From an uncultured Erysipelotrichales bacterium (lineage in GTDB: Bacteria > Bacillota_I > Bacilli_A > Erysipelotrichales > Coprobacillaceae): DNA of 7,081 nucleotides. This document shows, piece after piece, positions 6,845-7,081 of this stretch. The stretch spans positions 1 through 7,081 of the forward strand of contig CAKVJS010000059.1 in the NCBI GenBank assembly GCA_934754755.1, given 5' to 3'. A model generated the notes under the pieces. It saw only the letters and a list, made by a program, of their open reading frames with translations, was not told the DNA's origin and did no database searches. Made by a program: the position numbers and the translations under genes. The stretch's first letter is position 1. Every line of letters begins with the position of its first letter.

Positions 6845-6936
6845 GCCTATTTTCAAATAGACTTGCTCGTCACGAACTACCTGAAACACCCGTTTCATGA
6901 CAACGCCTATCGGCGTTCCAGCAACCTCGTAAGTCT
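6845..6936 (-). ncRNA. Structured 5' leader of the S10 operon (putative autoregulatory RNA)
   Basis: By eye the transcript folds into a tight three-way junction. P1 pairs AGACTT (6931-6936) with AAGTCT (6859-6864) and continues as GCT (6920-6922) with AGC (6865-6867), leaving an 8-nt bulge (6923-6930) on the 5' side. P2 is the perfect hairpin AACGCC-GATA-GGCGTT (6902-6917). P3 is TGAAAC-GGGT-GTTTCA (6882-6897), extended by GTCA/TGAC (6898-6901 with 6869-6872) across a 9-nt 3' bulge. Joining segments are 2, 0 and 1 nt. A second hairpin, GTCTATT-TGAA-AATAGGC (6845-6862, one G.U pair), reuses the P1 3' strand, so the two cannot coexist. The position before rpsJ and the lack of a terminator suggest translational autoregulation by a ribosomal protein of the operon; the ligand is not known to me. 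The pairings are read directly; the function is inferred. Confidence 0.65.
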
Positions 6937-6956
6937 CAGCAATGTCAACAATTTCT

Positions 6957-6985
6957 ATTGTATAAAAAAAAGTCCTTTATTGCAA
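6957..6985 (-). promoter_or_regulatory. Sigma-A-type promoter of the S10 operon
   Basis: Minus-strand -35 box TTGCAA (6980-6985, 4 of 6 consensus) and -10 box TACAAT (6957-6962, 5 of 6) are separated by exactly 17 bp. The start point would be near 6950, giving a leader of about 120 nt before rpsJ. This is the only good promoter seen upstream of the cluster, and it oddly overlaps a terminator-like hairpin. Confidence 0.75.
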
Positions 6986-6994
6986 GACTTTTTT
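6964..6994 (-). terminator. Possible intrinsic terminator upstream of rpsJ, overlapping the promoter
   Basis: Minus strand: AAAAAAGTCTT (6984-6994) pairs with AGGACTTTTTT (6966-6976), 11 bp with one G.T, around a 7-nt loop, and the T-run is 8 long. It could end a gene lying beyond the right edge, or in the other orientation end plus-strand transcription. The stem has few G-C pairs, so strength is doubtful. The rpsJ -35 box spans its loop. Confidence 0.45.
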
Positions 6995-7002
6995 GCATTT
7001 AT

Positions 7003-7064
7003 TGTTACAAGATATGATTCGAAAATGATAATGTCTCAATGTATCGATATTGATTTTGTCCCAA
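7003..7064 (-). repeat. Imperfect direct repeats upstream of the rpsJ promoter
   Basis: On the minus strand two 21-bp segments, 7044-7064 and 7019-7039, agree at 16 of 21 positions (shared TTGnGACAnnATCA, then TCGA at the end) with a 25-bp period. A third, shorter match, TTGTAACAATA, starts at 7010. They lie just upstream of the -35 box. They may be protein-binding sites or chance similarity in AT-rich DNA; a short open frame also crosses them. Confidence 0.35.
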
Positions 7065-7081
7065 TTTACGATACCATAGAC

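Noticed and set aside
6830..6898. N-terminal extension of S10 by 23 residues from the ATG at 6898, or a leader peptide
   Set aside because: The ATG lacks a Shine-Dalgarno and lies in the structured leader; the S10 family starts at MANNKV with normal length, and a good AAAGGAG serves that start.
6941..6949. TTGACA just downstream of the -10 box as a second -35
   Set aside because: No -10-like sequence lies 16-18 bp further downstream; that stretch falls in the leader stem region.

Overview
The window is one unbroken run of ribosomal protein genes, all on the minus strand: the complete S10 cluster running directly into the first part of the spc cluster. In transcription order (right to left) it holds rpsJ, rplC, rplD, rplW, rplB, rpsS, rplV, rpsC, rplP, rpmC, rpsQ, rplN, rplX, rplE, rpsN and the first 72 codons of rpsH, which leaves through the left edge. 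The DNA is AT-rich. Nearly every gene has a strong AGGAGG-type Shine-Dalgarno sequence. S14 is the short zinc-ribbon form with two CxxC pairs. These traits and the gene order fit a low-GC Gram-positive (Firmicutes/Bacillota). The flavour of L3, L5 and S14 suggests to me an Erysipelotrichia-like lineage, but that placement is a recollection of family resemblance, not a computed result.

Right edge (about 6830-7081): the control region. It holds a sigma-A-type promoter (TTGCAA, 17 bp, TACAAT), a terminator-like AT-rich hairpin that contains the -35 box in its loop, and imperfect direct repeats further upstream. Between the promoter and rpsJ lies a leader of about 120 nt. It folds by eye into a compact three-way junction closed by AGACTT/AAGTCT. 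A competing hairpin next to the rpsJ ribosome binding site uses the same closing strand. This leader is the most interesting element of the window and looks like a ribosomal-protein-type autoregulatory RNA.

Middle and left (1-6829): sixteen genes spaced from -1 to 57 nt. rplD and rplW overlap by one base (TAATG). The largest gap, 57 nt before rplB, holds a small inverted repeat. No terminator or convincing promoter separates rpsQ from rplN, so the S10 and spc blocks appear to be one transcription unit. No gene looks broken, fused or foreign, and every protein has its expected family features.

Together the genes encode proteins of both subunits: head and body of the 30S (S3, S8, S10, S14, S17, S19) and the peptidyl-transferase surroundings, exit tunnel and 5S region of the 50S (L2, L3, L4, L5, L14, L16, L22, L23, L24, L29). 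I found no novel protein system. Open frames on the plus strand are shadows of the real genes. The candidates worth a second look are RNA-level ones in the rpsJ leader and, weakly, upstream of rplB.
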